This document shows positions 43,191 through 51,959 of a stretch of 64,000 bases of DNA, piece after piece. How positions within the stretch are numbered: position 1 is the stretch's first letter; every line of letters begins with the position of its first letter. The notes under the pieces were generated by a model that saw only the letters and a program-made list of their open reading frames with translations, was not told where the DNA came from and ran no database searches. The translations under genes were made by a program, and so were the position numbers. Source of the DNA: Maridesulfovibrio frigidus DSM 17176 (lineage in GTDB: Bacteria; Desulfobacterota; Desulfovibrionia; Desulfovibrionales; Desulfovibrionaceae). The stretch spans positions 124,001-188,000 of the forward strand of contig NZ_JONL01000005.1 of the NCBI RefSeq assembly GCF_000711735.1, written 5' to 3'.

Positions 43191-44458
43191 TAGCGACTGC
43201 TCCATTGTTCGTCTACGATACGCCATCCGCCATTAACAGGGCGAAGGATTAGCTTCTTGCTACCAAAATCGCTATAACCAGATATATCGGAATAGGATTG
43301 CTTAAAAGCAACTTCTATTCCTTGAGGATGTTCTTTAAGCCTGACCTTATTAAATTCAATAATAGATGGTTTACGCTTTTCCCATATGGATTTTTTGTGT
43401 TCCGCAATCAAACTTAAACCGCGCATCTTTCCCTGTCTGGCCTTTGAATCATACATAGTAGAATAAGCATCAATGTCAGCAGTCAGCCAACCGCTTCGCC
43501 AGTCATCAAGAAATGCAAGAATGCTTTTCCGCTTGAGTGCAAGGTATGCTTTTGAAAAAGAGTTCGAAGCAGGACCATACTCACGGCCTACAATCTTCCA
43601 CTTTCCATCAATTTTCTGCCAATACAATCGTTTCGTTGTCGAAGAAGAAAGACGCCCTGATCTGTAATACTGATCGAACCATGTCACCCAGTAATCAGGA
43701 CCGGGAAGAGCCCTGAGATTAAAAACAGAGACATCTACCCATGCTGTATTTGAAAATATTTTCTGTTTGCGCTTTTTGAAATATTTGAAAGATCGGCCTT
43801 CAGTCTTAGCGAAAAGTTTGCTCGAATAAGTATCAAAAAAACCGGAATCACGGTTAGACCAATCTGTGGCCCATTTATGAACAAGGGACTTAATTTCTTT
43901 AGATTCCTCGCCCTGAATGCCAGTCGCATTACTCCATGAAACTTCTTCACCTATAACAACCGGAGTACCAATTCCTATACGGGAATCAATGAAATTTATG
44001 TCAGGATTTTCTAGAGCGACACATCCTTGAGTGTCCATGGCAACTAGCTCCTTGCCACGTCCATGTATCCATATTCCGTATCCGGTTTTTCCATTGATAC
44101 GGTCAACAGGATTTGGAAAATCGAGAGGAAAAGCCATCTCACCATACAATTCAAAATTGACCAGTCCGGTCCTTTTGCTCTTGGTAAAATATACACCTTC
44201 AGGAGTTCTGAGGTCTCCTTCAACTTTCTTGTCGCCAGCCTTTTTACCGGTTGCACAAATAAATGTAGCTTCGGCGCGCAAAGGACTTTTGTGCACGAGG
44301 AGGTGAATTTTCTGATCACCTTTATCCACGGCAACAACCAGCCTAGGAACTAAAGCGGTGCTTTCAAGCACAGGCTTCCAGCCCTCTGCAATACAATAAG
44401 TGCTCAAGTTTACGCTAATTATGCAAACTGCAAATATGAATTTAAAAAAATGCGTCAT
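43190..44458 (-). CDS. YkuD-domain L,D-transpeptidase/carboxypeptidase with C-terminal NTF2-like domains, Csd6/Pgp2-like
   Basis: 422 residues. Signal peptide 1-24; YkuD catalytic domain about 38-172 with H132 (IWIHGRGKE) and the nucleophile C146 in DTQGCVALEN. From about 185 on come two NTF2/SnoaL-like regions (LVHKWATDWSNRDSGFF; LAFLDDWRSGWLTADIDAYS), each ending in a KWKIV or GWRIV strand. A YkuD domain followed by an NTF2 domain is the architecture of Csd6/Pgp2, the peptidoglycan L,D-carboxypeptidase for cell curvature. It is first in a three-gene operon whose last gene looks like Csd4/Pgp1. Transpeptidase activity remains possible. Confidence 0.8.
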   Translation of the reverse strand: MTHFFKFIFAVCIISVNLSTYCIAEGWKPVLESTALVPRLVVAVDKGDQKIHLLVHKSPLRAEATFICATGKKAGDKKVEGDLRTPEGVYFTKSKRTGLVNFELYGEMAFPLDFPNPVDRINGKTGYGIWIHGRGKELVAMDTQGCVALENPDINFIDSRIGIGTPVVIGEEVSWSNATGIQGEESKEIKSLVHKWATDWSNRDSGFFDTYSSKLFAKTEGRSFKYFKKRKQKIFSNTAWVDVSVFNLRALPGPDYWVTWFDQYYRSGRLSSSTTKRLYWQKIDGKWKIVGREYGPASNSFSKAYLALKRKSILAFLDDWRSGWLTADIDAYSTMYDSKARQGKMRGLSLIAEHKKSIWEKRKPSIIEFNKVRLKEHPQGIEVAFKQSYSDISGYSDFGSKKLILRPVNGGWRIVDEQWSSR

Positions 44459-44656
44459 ACCGAAGCTGAGGCTCCATCGTTCGAAATATCTTTAAAAAAA
44501 CGATCAAATTTAACACTAAAACGGTCATCAGTTAGTAACCCAAACTACAACCGTGCAGAACAACCAAGAGAACTATAAAAATGTGTGATCTACGCCTGAA
44601 AACAGCAATAAAACAACATATTATTTAATCTACTAACACGAAAGAGAAAGTCCTGC
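44459..44656. other. intergenic, promoter side of the envelope operon
   Basis: About 200 bp between the YkuD gene start and the purB terminator. No gene seen; it probably holds the operon promoter. Confidence 0.35.
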
Positions 44657-44698
44657 AAAAAAGAGTACCCGGTTCTGCCGCGAAGACAAAACCGGGTA
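44657..44698 (-). terminator. terminator after purB
   Basis: Stem TACCCGGTT (44666-44674) / AACCGGGTA (44890 region minus 200: 44690-44698), and on the minus strand a T6 run (44657-44662). Confidence 0.8.
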
Positions 44699-44727
44699 AT
44701 ATTGAGTATTAACAGCTCACAACGTAA

Positions 44728-46023
44728 CTATTCTCCAAAAACTCTTTTAATGATGAATTCTTCGTATCTGGTGTAGTATCCCATGTCGAAAGCATCATCC
44801 AAAGCTCCGTCGTCAAGCTGAGAGATTATTTCTTTGTTCTTGCGAATTTCGTCAGGGAAAGAAACTTTATTATCCCAACAATACATGGCTACTTTCTGTA
44901 CCATTTCGTATGCATTCTGCCTTTCAAGACCGGACTCTACAAGAGCAAGTAGAACTCGCTGTGAGTAGAAAAGCCCGTAGGATGCCATAAGATTACGATC
45001 CATATTATCGCCGTTAATCTTAAGTCTCTTAAGTACGCCAGTCATGCGACCAAGAATATAATCAGCAAGAATAGTGGAATCAGGCATAATCACTCTTTCA
45101 ACAGAGGAATGACTGATATCACGTTCATGCCACAAAGGCATATTTTCCATGGCAACTAAACCATTTGTACGCAAAAGACGGGAAAGACCACTAAGGTTTT
45201 CAGCGGAGATAGGATTCTTTTTATGAGGCATTGCAGAAGATCCTTTCTGCCCTGCGCTGAATCCTTCTTCAACTTCAAGAACTTCAGTGCGCTGAAGATG
45301 TCTAAGCTCAACGCCAAGACGCTCAATTCCGCCACCGAGAAGACCAAGAGCAGTAAAGAATGCAGCATGACGGTCACGCTGAATAATCTGAGTAGAAATT
45401 GGATCAACATTTAGATCAAGAAGTTCACAAGTGATACGTTCAACTTCAGGATCAAGCATTGCGTAAGTTCCGACTGCGCCGGAAATTTTACCAACACTAA
45501 CGCCATCAAGAGCTGTTTCGATACGCTCACGATGACGAGAAAATTCTGCATAAAACCCGGTCATTTTCAGACCGAAGCTAGTAGGCTCAGCATGAATACC
45601 GTGAGTACGGCCCATGCACATTCTACCTTTATATTTAAAAGCCATTTCTTTCATAACGGCTAAAAATTCATCAATAGCTTTCAAAATCATATCACCGGCA
45701 CGATGAAGCATAACTCCATTTGCGGTATCAACGATGTCAGATGAAGTACATCCGAGGTGGATAAAGCGGGCAGAAGGTCCTACTTTTTCCTCAACAGCGG
45801 TAAGAAAAGCAATAACATCATGCTTTGTCTTTTCTTCAATCTCAAGAATGCGATCCAGTTCAAAGTCAGCTTTGTCACGGATATTCTTCATATCCTCAGC
45901 CGGAATGCGCCCTAGTTTATGCCAAGCTTCACAGACGGCAACTTCAACTTCAAGCCATACTCTGAAACGGTTTTCAAGAGTCCACAATTCACTCATAGCG
46001 GGACGAGAATATCTTTCGATCAT
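44728..46023 (-). CDS. purB: adenylosuccinate lyase PurB
   Basis: Acts twice in purine synthesis: splits SAICAR to AICAR and adenylosuccinate to AMP, releasing fumarate. The 431-residue protein carries the fumarase/aspartase-family signature GSSAMPHKKNPI with its catalytic Ser, plus GRTHGIHAEPTSFG (catalytic His) and HLGCTSSDIVDTA. I set the start at ATG 46021-46023 (MIERYSRPAMSELW), the normal PurB N-terminus; a 27-residue extension to 46104 crosses the preceding terminator. A weak promoter (TTGCCT, 16-17 nt, GATAAA) lies just upstream. Confidence 0.95.
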   Translation of the reverse strand: MIERYSRPAMSELWTLENRFRVWLEVEVAVCEAWHKLGRIPAEDMKNIRDKADFELDRILEIEEKTKHDVIAFLTAVEEKVGPSARFIHLGCTSSDIVDTANGVMLHRAGDMILKAIDEFLAVMKEMAFKYKGRMCMGRTHGIHAEPTSFGLKMTGFYAEFSRHRERIETALDGVSVGKISGAVGTYAMLDPEVERITCELLDLNVDPISTQIIQRDRHAAFFTALGLLGGGIERLGVELRHLQRTEVLEVEEGFSAGQKGSSAMPHKKNPISAENLSGLSRLLRTNGLVAMENMPLWHERDISHSSVERVIMPDSTILADYILGRMTGVLKRLKINGDNMDRNLMASYGLFYSQRVLLALVESGLERQNAYEMVQKVAMYCWDNKVSFPDEIRKNKEIISQLDDGALDDAFDMGYYTRYEEFIIKRVFGE

Positions 46024-46078
46024 CTTTATTATTTCCGGTTTGTTTTTATCAAACTGTATTTTAAAAAGGCAATGCCGT

Positions 46079-46113
46079 AAAAAAGCAAACGGCCCGGAAT
46101 ACACCGGGCCGTT
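46079..46113 (-). terminator. terminator after the FmdB-type gene
   Basis: Perfect stem AACGGCCCGG / CCGGGCCGTT, 6-nt loop, followed on the minus strand by TTGCTTTTTT. It separates the zinc-ribbon gene from purB. Confidence 0.85.
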
Positions 46114-46122
46114 AAGCTATAA

Positions 46123-46422
46123 TCAATTCTTTGCTGAACTATCAGAACTAGTGGATCCAGTGGAACCGGCAGCCGATGTTTTGGCCGCACCAGAATCACT
46201 GCGAGCAGAGCTTGAACTACTGGACTTTCCAGAAGCAGGCTCAGCCTTGCTGTATCCAGAAGAATACCAGCCACCACCTTTGAGAACAAAAGAAGAATTA
46301 GAAAGAACTTTCGTGGCTTTAGCGCCACAAACAGGACATTCTAATACTTTGTCTTCAAAATTAGTCTGCCATTCTTCAAAAATTTGCTGACAATCATGAC
46401 ATTGATATTCGTAAATCGGCAT
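46123..46422 (-). CDS. FmdB-family zinc-ribbon protein
   Basis: 99-residue small regulatory-type protein. MPIYEYQCHDCQQIFE and LECPVCGAKATKVLS give the two CxxC pairs of the FmdB/CxxC-CxxC-SSSS family; the tail is a low-complexity Ser/Ala/Gly region (about 40 residues), as usual in this family. ATG 46420-46422 has GGAGGG upstream. Its exact job is unknown; founding members were named from formamidase regulation. Confidence 0.88.
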   Translation of the reverse strand: MPIYEYQCHDCQQIFEEWQTNFEDKVLECPVCGAKATKVLSNSSFVLKGGGWYSSGYSKAEPASGKSSSSSSARSDSGAAKTSAAGSTGSTSSDSSAKN

Positions 46423-46436
46423 AATACCCTCCATCT

Positions 46437-46479
46437 AAAAAAAAAGGTACCCGCCATACCCCGAAAGGCAGGCGGACCT
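46437..46479 (-). terminator. terminator after the 37-residue basic protein gene
   Basis: On the minus strand, AGGTCCGCC / GGCGGGTACC forms a stem around a 13-15 nt loop, followed by T9 (A-run 46437-46445). Confidence 0.75.
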
Positions 46480-46541
46480 ATCCCTGAAAAAAATGAGGGG
46501 TGCACTGCTCCCTGCTTCAGGAAAGCACTACATATAAGAGC

Positions 46542-46655
46542 TTATTTTGCTGCAGCAGCTTTTGCTTCTGCGATACGAGCTTTCACTCTTTTAGCTCTAC
46601 GGTGACGCTTACGCTCAAGTTCTTTCTTACGTTCGATCTTTTTATGTCTACCCAT
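46542..46655 (-). CDS. 37-residue, highly basic small protein
   Basis: Too short for usual ORF cut-offs but well supported: AGGAGG lies 7-8 nt before the ATG, and a terminator follows 60 nt downstream. The product MGRHKKIERKKELERKRHRR and then an Ala/Lys/Arg helix (AKRVKARIAEAKAAAAK) has 19 Lys/Arg of 37 and should be one long helix, the kind of small protein that binds ribosomal RNA or DNA. No family recognised with confidence. Confidence 0.8.
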   Translation of the reverse strand: MGRHKKIERKKELERKRHRRAKRVKARIAEAKAAAAK

Positions 46656-46858
46656 TTGGCATTCCTCCTAATATAGATTTCGCACTCTGCTGCACGATTA
46701 TATGCTGCAAAGAACGACCTATTACCCCAAAAAGTACGAGATTGTAAAGGGCCGTTGCGCAATACTTGCAAAAACAGCAAACAGACCGAAATAACAGGAG
46801 ATTGAGACTAAAAGATCATAAAATTCACCAAAATACTAATTTCTATCTGCTTTGCCCC

Positions 46859-46889
46859 TTGACTATCCCCCCTATGATGAACATATAAA
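46859..46889 (+). promoter_or_regulatory. probable sigma-70 promoter of the 46945 gene
   Basis: TTGACT (46859-46864) and TATAAA (46884-46889), 19 nt apart; an 18-nt spacing to ATATAA is an alternative. It lies about 55 nt upstream of the ATG at 46945 and supports that start over an in-frame one at 46852. Confidence 0.45.
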
Positions 46890-46944
46890 GTTCACTCCTG
46901 ACCCTCATATATGGTTCAGTAAATCAAGACAGCAAGGATACAAC

Positions 46945-47451
46945 ATGCAAAATAAAGCGTTTCTCAGAGCCCTTGACGATGTTTCCGAAGTTTTTATGTT
47001 CGACCAGTGGTTGAGATTCTACTTCATATTTGAAGAAGATAAGAAGCTGATAGTCAAAGTCCCTAAAGAAGTCGGAGATCAGGTTGAAAAAGATCACCCT
47101 GTCATGAAAGGACTCCTCGACATGTTCAATAATGAAGAGATCGACCAGCAGAAATCCACAAACAACGTATGTGCTTTCATCGGTGCCCGTTTTGATGGAA
47201 CAAAATACACTGGAAAAATCATTCCAAAAGTTTTCGATTCTAAAAACTTCAAAATTGAGACGTACCTATTCAGCCTCTGGATGAAAGGGCACGAAACTTA
47301 CCTGGAGTCCGAAGTTATGACCTTTGGCGACTGGAAAGAGCTTTATGCTGGCTGGAAAGATCAGGACGAAGTTAAAAACTATATTTCAAGACTCACAAAG
47401 GCAGCGCCCGGAGCAGCTATTCAACCTCCGACCTGCACCACAGTTCAGTAA
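46945..47451 (+). CDS. hypothetical cytoplasmic protein
   Basis: 168 residues, no signal peptide or membrane segment. Contains DVSEVFMFDQWLRFYFIFEE, VPKEVGDQVEKDHPVM and a Trp-rich C-terminal region (WMKGHETYLE, FGDWKELYAGWK). AAGGA lies 6-9 nt before the ATG. Single-gene unit between a probable promoter and a clear terminator. Not a family I recognise; it may be specific to sulfate reducers. Confidence 0.7.
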   Translation: MQNKAFLRALDDVSEVFMFDQWLRFYFIFEEDKKLIVKVPKEVGDQVEKDHPVMKGLLDMFNNEEIDQQKSTNNVCAFIGARFDGTKYTGKIIPKVFDSKNFKIETYLFSLWMKGHETYLESEVMTFGDWKELYAGWKDQDEVKNYISRLTKAAPGAAIQPPTCTTVQ

Positions 47452-47477
47452 TATATCTATATAGTATATAATCGCGT

Positions 47478-47509
47478 AAAAGGAGCCTCAAATTGGGGCT
47501 CCTTTTTTT
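47478..47509. terminator. bidirectional terminator
   Basis: AAAAGGAGCC / GGCTCCTTTT stem with a T7 tail on the plus strand. It serves the hypothetical gene and, on the other strand, the NlpC gene. Confidence 0.88.
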
Positions 47510-47523
47510 ATGCTCTGCAAAAA

Positions 47524-48039
47524 CTATAAGACTCGCCGCGCACCAATAAAATATTTCCGCCAATAATTTTTGTTCATAGACTCTTCACGCACATGATGTC
47601 CGCTCTTCGGACTGTGAACAAAGAAACTGCCATCACCGGTATATATTCCAGTATGCAGACTTTTCCCGCCACCTGGAATTCTGAAGAAAACAATATCCCC
47701 AGCCTTGATCTTACTTAAATGGACGGGCCTTCCAGCATCAATTTGCTGCCAGGAAACACGCGGCACCTTAATTCCATGCTGATCAAAAACCCACCATACA
47801 AGTCCGGAGCAATCAAAACCTCGCGAGGGAGAAGCTCCGCCCCATTGATAAGGTGTACCAATCTGCGAGCGAGCAACACTAACTACAGATCGCATTTTCT
47901 CAGAAGATGCAGACGCTCCCCCGTAACTTTGACCAGGAGCAGACACGACCGTCTTCCCACATCCAGCCAAGAAAACTACCGCGCACAACAACCCCAAGCA
48001 CAGTAACAATCCGCATCTATTATTTTGATGTATGATCAT
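47524..48039 (-). CDS. NlpC/P60 cell-wall hydrolase lipoprotein
   Basis: 171-residue lipoprotein (lipobox LAGC, Cys27) with the NlpC/P60 papain-like fold: catalytic Cys in GFDCSGLVWWVF, His in LHTGIYTGDGSFFVHSP and a later polar residue. The leading SQIGTPYQWGGASP is the usual first helix and loop. It should cut D-Glu/meso-DAP bonds in peptidoglycan. Short form like Spr/NlpC, without SH3 domains. No clear Shine-Dalgarno. Confidence 0.9.
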   Translation of the reverse strand: MIIHQNNRCGLLLCLGLLCAVVFLAGCGKTVVSAPGQSYGGASASSEKMRSVVSVARSQIGTPYQWGGASPSRGFDCSGLVWWVFDQHGIKVPRVSWQQIDAGRPVHLSKIKAGDIVFFRIPGGGKSLHTGIYTGDGSFFVHSPKSGHHVREESMNKNYWRKYFIGARRVL

Positions 48040-48333
48040 AGTTATAGGTTTTATCTTGATTTATACCAATCAGCAATAGATTTTACCTTTACCAGAGCTC
48101 GGACTCCTCTATTTTAGTGCACTCAAGGGGTGTTATCAACTTTATCTATGAGTGTTCAAATCCTTTTCATACCAATTAGGTATTGACTTTTCTTCGATTT
48201 TTGAAGACAAACTCCTACGGTTTAGGTGATAAATGTGAACCATATTGATTGGTTACACATATCCTAAATTGATAACACGGCTGAGGTACGTTTTTCTAAA
48301 TCTGGCACAACATCGCGTTACAGTGAGGTCCGT
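48040..48333 (+). promoter_or_regulatory. ech operon upstream region with two inverted repeats
   Basis: 294 bp. GTGTTATCAA (48130-48139) is repeated inverted as TTGATAACAC (48269-48278). Between them ATGTGAACCA-TATTGAT-TGGTTACACAT (about 48225-48252) forms a near-perfect palindrome. These look like operator sites for regulation of ech; no named regulator is assigned. Confidence 0.5.
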
Positions 48334-50238
48334 ATGTTGCCCATGATGCTAGCATTAGTCATCTTGTTGCCCTTGATGGCTGCTCTAGGCTGCTACTTTT
48401 TACGTGTAAGTGCGATCAGGACAATGATCGTTCTAGGCACTGGAGTATGCATTGCTGCGACTTCCCTCGCCCTATTCGGGCAGGGATCATTTACTTATTC
48501 CCCAGGTACGGTTTTTGGAATCAGTTGGGATTCCCTCGTAACTCTGGCGGACTTTGCGTTGCTCTTCGTAATTTTATATTACGCATTCAAACTTAAAAAT
48601 CAGCTTATCAAGATATTTGCAGTACTGCAGATTATCCCACTTGCTGTGTTTGAATTATTCTTCGTTGACCATGCAGTTGAGGTTCCAGCATTCTACGCTG
48701 ACAGCCTTTCACTGATCATGGTCGCGGTAATTTCTATTATTGGTTCGCTGATTTGTTTCTTCGCGATCCCTTACATGAAAGAACATGAAGAGCACTTGCA
48801 CCTAGTTAAATCTCGCCAGCCGAGATTCTTCTTTTATCTTGTTCTGTTCCTCGGAGCTATGAACGGATTGGTGCTTTCTAACAACATTCTTTGGCTCTAC
48901 TTCTTCTTCGAAGTGACTACGTTCTGTTCATTCATGCTCATCGCGCATGATGACACTGAAATCGCAGTCAAAAATGCAACTCGTGCCTTGTGGATGAACT
49001 CCCTTGGTGGTGTCGCTTTTGTTTTCGGGATGATCTGGGCGTACGCAGTGACTGGCTCCCTCAGCATTCAGGCGATCCTCGAAGCAGGTCCTATGGACGG
49101 AGCAATGCTCGTTCCTCTCGGACTCCTCTGCTTGGCTGGATTTACCAAAGCTGCACAAATTCCATTCCAGAGCTGGCTACTCGGAGCTATGGTTGCTCCT
49201 ACTCCGGTATCTGCTCTTCTTCACTCAAGTACTATGGTTAAAGCCGGTGTTTACATCGTGCTTAGACTTGCTCCTGCATACGCAGGAACATTCCTCAGTG
49301 AAGGAATCGCTCTTTGTGGAGCTTTCACATTCCTAGCCTGTGCCGCTATTGCTATCAGTCAGAGTAACGGTAAGAAAATTCTTGCTTACTCTACTATTAG
49401 TAACCTCGGCCTGATCATTTGTTGTGCTGGTATCAATACTACTTGGGCCATTACTGCAGCAATTATCCTGATCATCTTCCACGCAGCTTCCAAGGCTCTG
49501 CTCTTCTTGTGCGTAGGTACAATTGAGCACGGAATCGGTAGCCGCGACATCGAAGACATGCATGGACTTTACCTCAAAATGCCACGTACTGCGATCATCA
49601 CAATCGTTGGTATTTTGACAATGATTCTGCCTCCTTTCGGAGTGCTTCTCGGTAAATGGATGGCTATTGAGTCTGCTTCCGGTGATTTATTTGTCATCGT
49701 AATGCTTTCACTCGGTAGTGCTATCTCTCTCGTATTCTGGGCACGTTGGGCAGGAATGCTGCTTACCGGACCACTACGTGAGAAAGTTCCAGCTGAGCCA
49801 CAGAACATTCTGACAAGATTTACTTTGACTGCACTCGCTGTAGCAACAGTAGGCTTGTCTTTGCTCTCTCCTGTTATTTACACAGGACTTATCGAACCGA
49901 TGGTTGGTAAGACATACGAAATCACTGCAGGTGTATTCTCTTCACCAGTAGGCGTATTCGCAGTTTACCCAATATTCATAATACTTGCCGCAGCATTTAT
50001 TTACGCATGGATCGACACCAAGAAATCTGGAAATATCCAGACTGGTGCATCTTACATGTGTGGAGCAAATGTCAAAGAACCTGGTGTTCAGTCCTTCATC
50101 GGACCTATGAATGTTCCAGTAGAGCTAAAGGCTAGCAACTACTACCTTGAAGCGTTCTTCGGTGAAGAAAAACTCACCACGTGGGTTAACTTCGTTGGGC
50201 TAGCTCTCATCGTACTTATGCTGGGAGGAGCTTTATAA
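48334..50238 (+). CDS. echA: Ech hydrogenase subunit A (NuoL/antiporter-like)
   Basis: 634-residue membrane protein with about 16 hydrophobic segments and the proton-channel core of the NuoL/M/N family (FTKAAQIPFQSWLLGAMVAP, then TPVSALLHSSTMVKAGVYIV, with conserved Lys and His for proton transfer). It is the ion-translocating arm of the group 4 [NiFe] hydrogenase Ech, which couples ferredoxin oxidation and H2 production to an ion gradient, or the reverse. GAGG precedes the ATG; the stop overlaps the echB start by one base. Confidence 0.93.
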   Translation: MLPMMLALVILLPLMAALGCYFLRVSAIRTMIVLGTGVCIAATSLALFGQGSFTYSPGTVFGISWDSLVTLADFALLFVILYYAFKLKNQLIKIFAVLQIIPLAVFELFFVDHAVEVPAFYADSLSLIMVAVISIIGSLICFFAIPYMKEHEEHLHLVKSRQPRFFFYLVLFLGAMNGLVLSNNILWLYFFFEVTTFCSFMLIAHDDTEIAVKNATRALWMNSLGGVAFVFGMIWAYAVTGSLSIQAILEAGPMDGAMLVPLGLLCLAGFTKAAQIPFQSWLLGAMVAPTPVSALLHSSTMVKAGVYIVLRLAPAYAGTFLSEGIALCGAFTFLACAAIAISQSNGKKILAYSTISNLGLIICCAGINTTWAITAAIILIIFHAASKALLFLCVGTIEHGIGSRDIEDMHGLYLKMPRTAIITIVGILTMILPPFGVLLGKWMAIESASGDLFVIVMLSLGSAISLVFWARWAGMLLTGPLREKVPAEPQNILTRFTLTALAVATVGLSLLSPVIYTGLIEPMVGKTYEITAGVFSSPVGVFAVYPIFIILAAAFIYAWIDTKKSGNIQTGASYMCGANVKEPGVQSFIGPMNVPVELKASNYYLEAFFGEEKLTTWVNFVGLALIVLMLGGAL

Positions 50239-51086
50239 TGGAAACATTAATTCTAATTATCCTCGGCATAGTCGTGGCACCTGTACTCGGCGGCCTGATC
50301 TCCGGTGTTGATAGACGGATTACTGCTCGTCTTCAGTCCCGTTTCGGTCCTCCGATTCTCCAGCCATTTTACGACGTTGCCAAACTGTTTGGTAAAGTAA
50401 AAGTCATCAACAACTTCTGGCAGGTTTTCTGCGCATGGGTTTACCTCATCGCTGCAGCACTCTCTGTTGGTCTGTTGTTTGCTCAGTCCGACTTGCTCCT
50501 GATCTTCTTTGTTCAGGCAATCGGAGCTGTCTTCCTGGTTATGGGTGGACTAGCAAGTCCTTCCCCATTCAGTCAGGTTGGTGCACAGCGCGAATTGATT
50601 CAGGTTCTTACATACGAACCACTCATCATTCTAGTTTTCGCTTCCATCTTTATGGTAACCGGAAGTTTCAGAATTGATGAAATCTTGAACTACGACCAGC
50701 CGCTTTTAGTTAAGCTGCCTCTTATGTTCATCGTGCTCGGTTACGCTCTTACTATTAAGCTCAGAAAATCACCTTTTGACTTCTCCACATCGCATCACGC
50801 GCATCAGGAAATCGTCAAAGGTGTACTAACTGACTATTCTGGTCCGTACCTTGGCATTATTGAAATTGCTCATTGGTATGAGACTATTTTCATCCTCGGA
50901 ATCTGTGCTTTATTCTGGCACACAAGCCTCGTAGGTGTAGTTGTTTTACTAGCTACTACTTACTTTGCTGAAATTCTGATTGATAATACTATGGCGCGTA
51001 TGACTTGGCGTTGGATGCTCAAATACGTTTGGAGTGTCGGTCTTGCCATGTCTTTTGTTAACCTCATCTGGCTGCACGCAGGTTAA
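50238..51086 (+). CDS. echB: Ech hydrogenase subunit B (NuoH-like)
   Basis: 282-residue membrane subunit with about eight hydrophobic segments. GGLISGVDRRITARLQSRFGP and a PFYDVAKLFGK region near residue 40, plus FDFSTSHHAHQEIVKGV, are the NuoH/HycD signatures that contact the catalytic subunits and connect them to the ion channel. ATG overlaps the echA TAA (TAATG). Confidence 0.93.
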   Translation: METLILIILGIVVAPVLGGLISGVDRRITARLQSRFGPPILQPFYDVAKLFGKVKVINNFWQVFCAWVYLIAAALSVGLLFAQSDLLLIFFVQAIGAVFLVMGGLASPSPFSQVGAQRELIQVLTYEPLIILVFASIFMVTGSFRIDEILNYDQPLLVKLPLMFIVLGYALTIKLRKSPFDFSTSHHAHQEIVKGVLTDYSGPYLGIIEIAHWYETIFILGICALFWHTSLVGVVVLLATTYFAEILIDNTMARMTWRWMLKYVWSVGLAMSFVNLIWLHAG

Positions 51087-51089
51087 GTT

Positions 51090-51524
51090 ATGTTGAAGAA
51101 ATTCATTGACAATTCACGCGCCAAGTCCCCCTGGATCATGCATTTTGATTGCGGGAGCTGTAACGGCTGCGATATCGAAGTTCTGGCATGTCTTACACCA
51201 ATGTATGATGTTGAACGCTTTGGCGTAATCAACGTCGGTAACCCTAAGCATGCAGATGTCCTCCTTGTCACCGGTACGGTTAATCCCCGTAACGCCAAGG
51301 TATTACGCAACATCTACGATCAAATGCCTGATCCAAAAGGCGTTATCGCCATTGGAGCATGTGGTCTCTCAGGTGGAGTCTTCCGTGAGTGCTATAATGT
51401 ACTCGGCGGAATCGACAAGGTTATCCCAGTGGACGTATACGTTCCGGGATGTCCTGCAAAACCTGAAGCTATCATCGACGGCGTGGTCGCAGCCCTTGCC
51501 AAGTTTGAAGGCCTTAAAGGCTAA
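51090..51524 (+). CDS. echC: Ech hydrogenase small subunit C (NuoB-like)
   Basis: 144-residue soluble subunit holding one [4Fe-4S] cluster next to the NiFe site: CGSCNGCDIEVLAC (residues 17-30), IGACGLSGG and YVPGCPAKPEAIIDG provide its Cys ligands. It begins 3 nt after echB and passes electrons from EchF to EchE. Confidence 0.93.
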   Translation: MLKKFIDNSRAKSPWIMHFDCGSCNGCDIEVLACLTPMYDVERFGVINVGNPKHADVLLVTGTVNPRNAKVLRNIYDQMPDPKGVIAIGACGLSGGVFRECYNVLGGIDKVIPVDVYVPGCPAKPEAIIDGVVAALAKFEGLKG

Positions 51525-51539
51525 ACGAGGGATAATAAC

Positions 51540-51911
51540 GTGATAGAAAACATGAAAGAAGTAACACTGGACGCAGTTGTCGGAGAAGCTTCAAAGATGA
51601 AAAGCGACGGACAACGTCTTGTCGCTTTGAGCTGTACCCAATTGGATGCAGATAACTTTGATATTATCTACACCTTCGACAAAGAGCTGGTTCTTACCAA
51701 CTATAGAGTAACTGTTCCTAAAGGAACAAACTGTCCTTCAATCAGTGGCGTCATCTTTGCCGCTCTGCTTGTAGAAAACGAAATTCAGGACCAGTTCGGC
51801 ATTATGTTCGACGGCCTTGTTCTCGACTTCGGACGTACTCTGTACTTGGATGAGGAAATCACCACCATCCCTATGTGTAATAACGCAAAGGCGATGACTG
51901 TTAAAAAATAA
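51540..51911 (+). CDS. echD: Ech hydrogenase subunit D (NuoC-like)
   Basis: 123 residues, matching the 30-kDa-subunit fold (IEDQFGIMFDGL region, here VENEIQDQFGIMFDGL near residue 80). It has no cofactor motif and serves as a structural partner of EchE. GTG start at 51540 with GAGGGA 8 nt upstream. Confidence 0.85.
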   Translation: MIENMKEVTLDAVVGEASKMKSDGQRLVALSCTQLDADNFDIIYTFDKELVLTNYRVTVPKGTNCPSISGVIFAALLVENEIQDQFGIMFDGLVLDFGRTLYLDEEITTIPMCNNAKAMTVKK

Positions 51912-51959
51912 TTCGTCTCTCCGGATGACATCAAGACGAAAACAACTATAGGGTAAATT

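Noticed and set aside
46852-46944. Upstream start for the 46945 hypothetical gene
   Set aside because: That start lies within or before the predicted promoter, and only the ATG at 46945 has a ribosome site.
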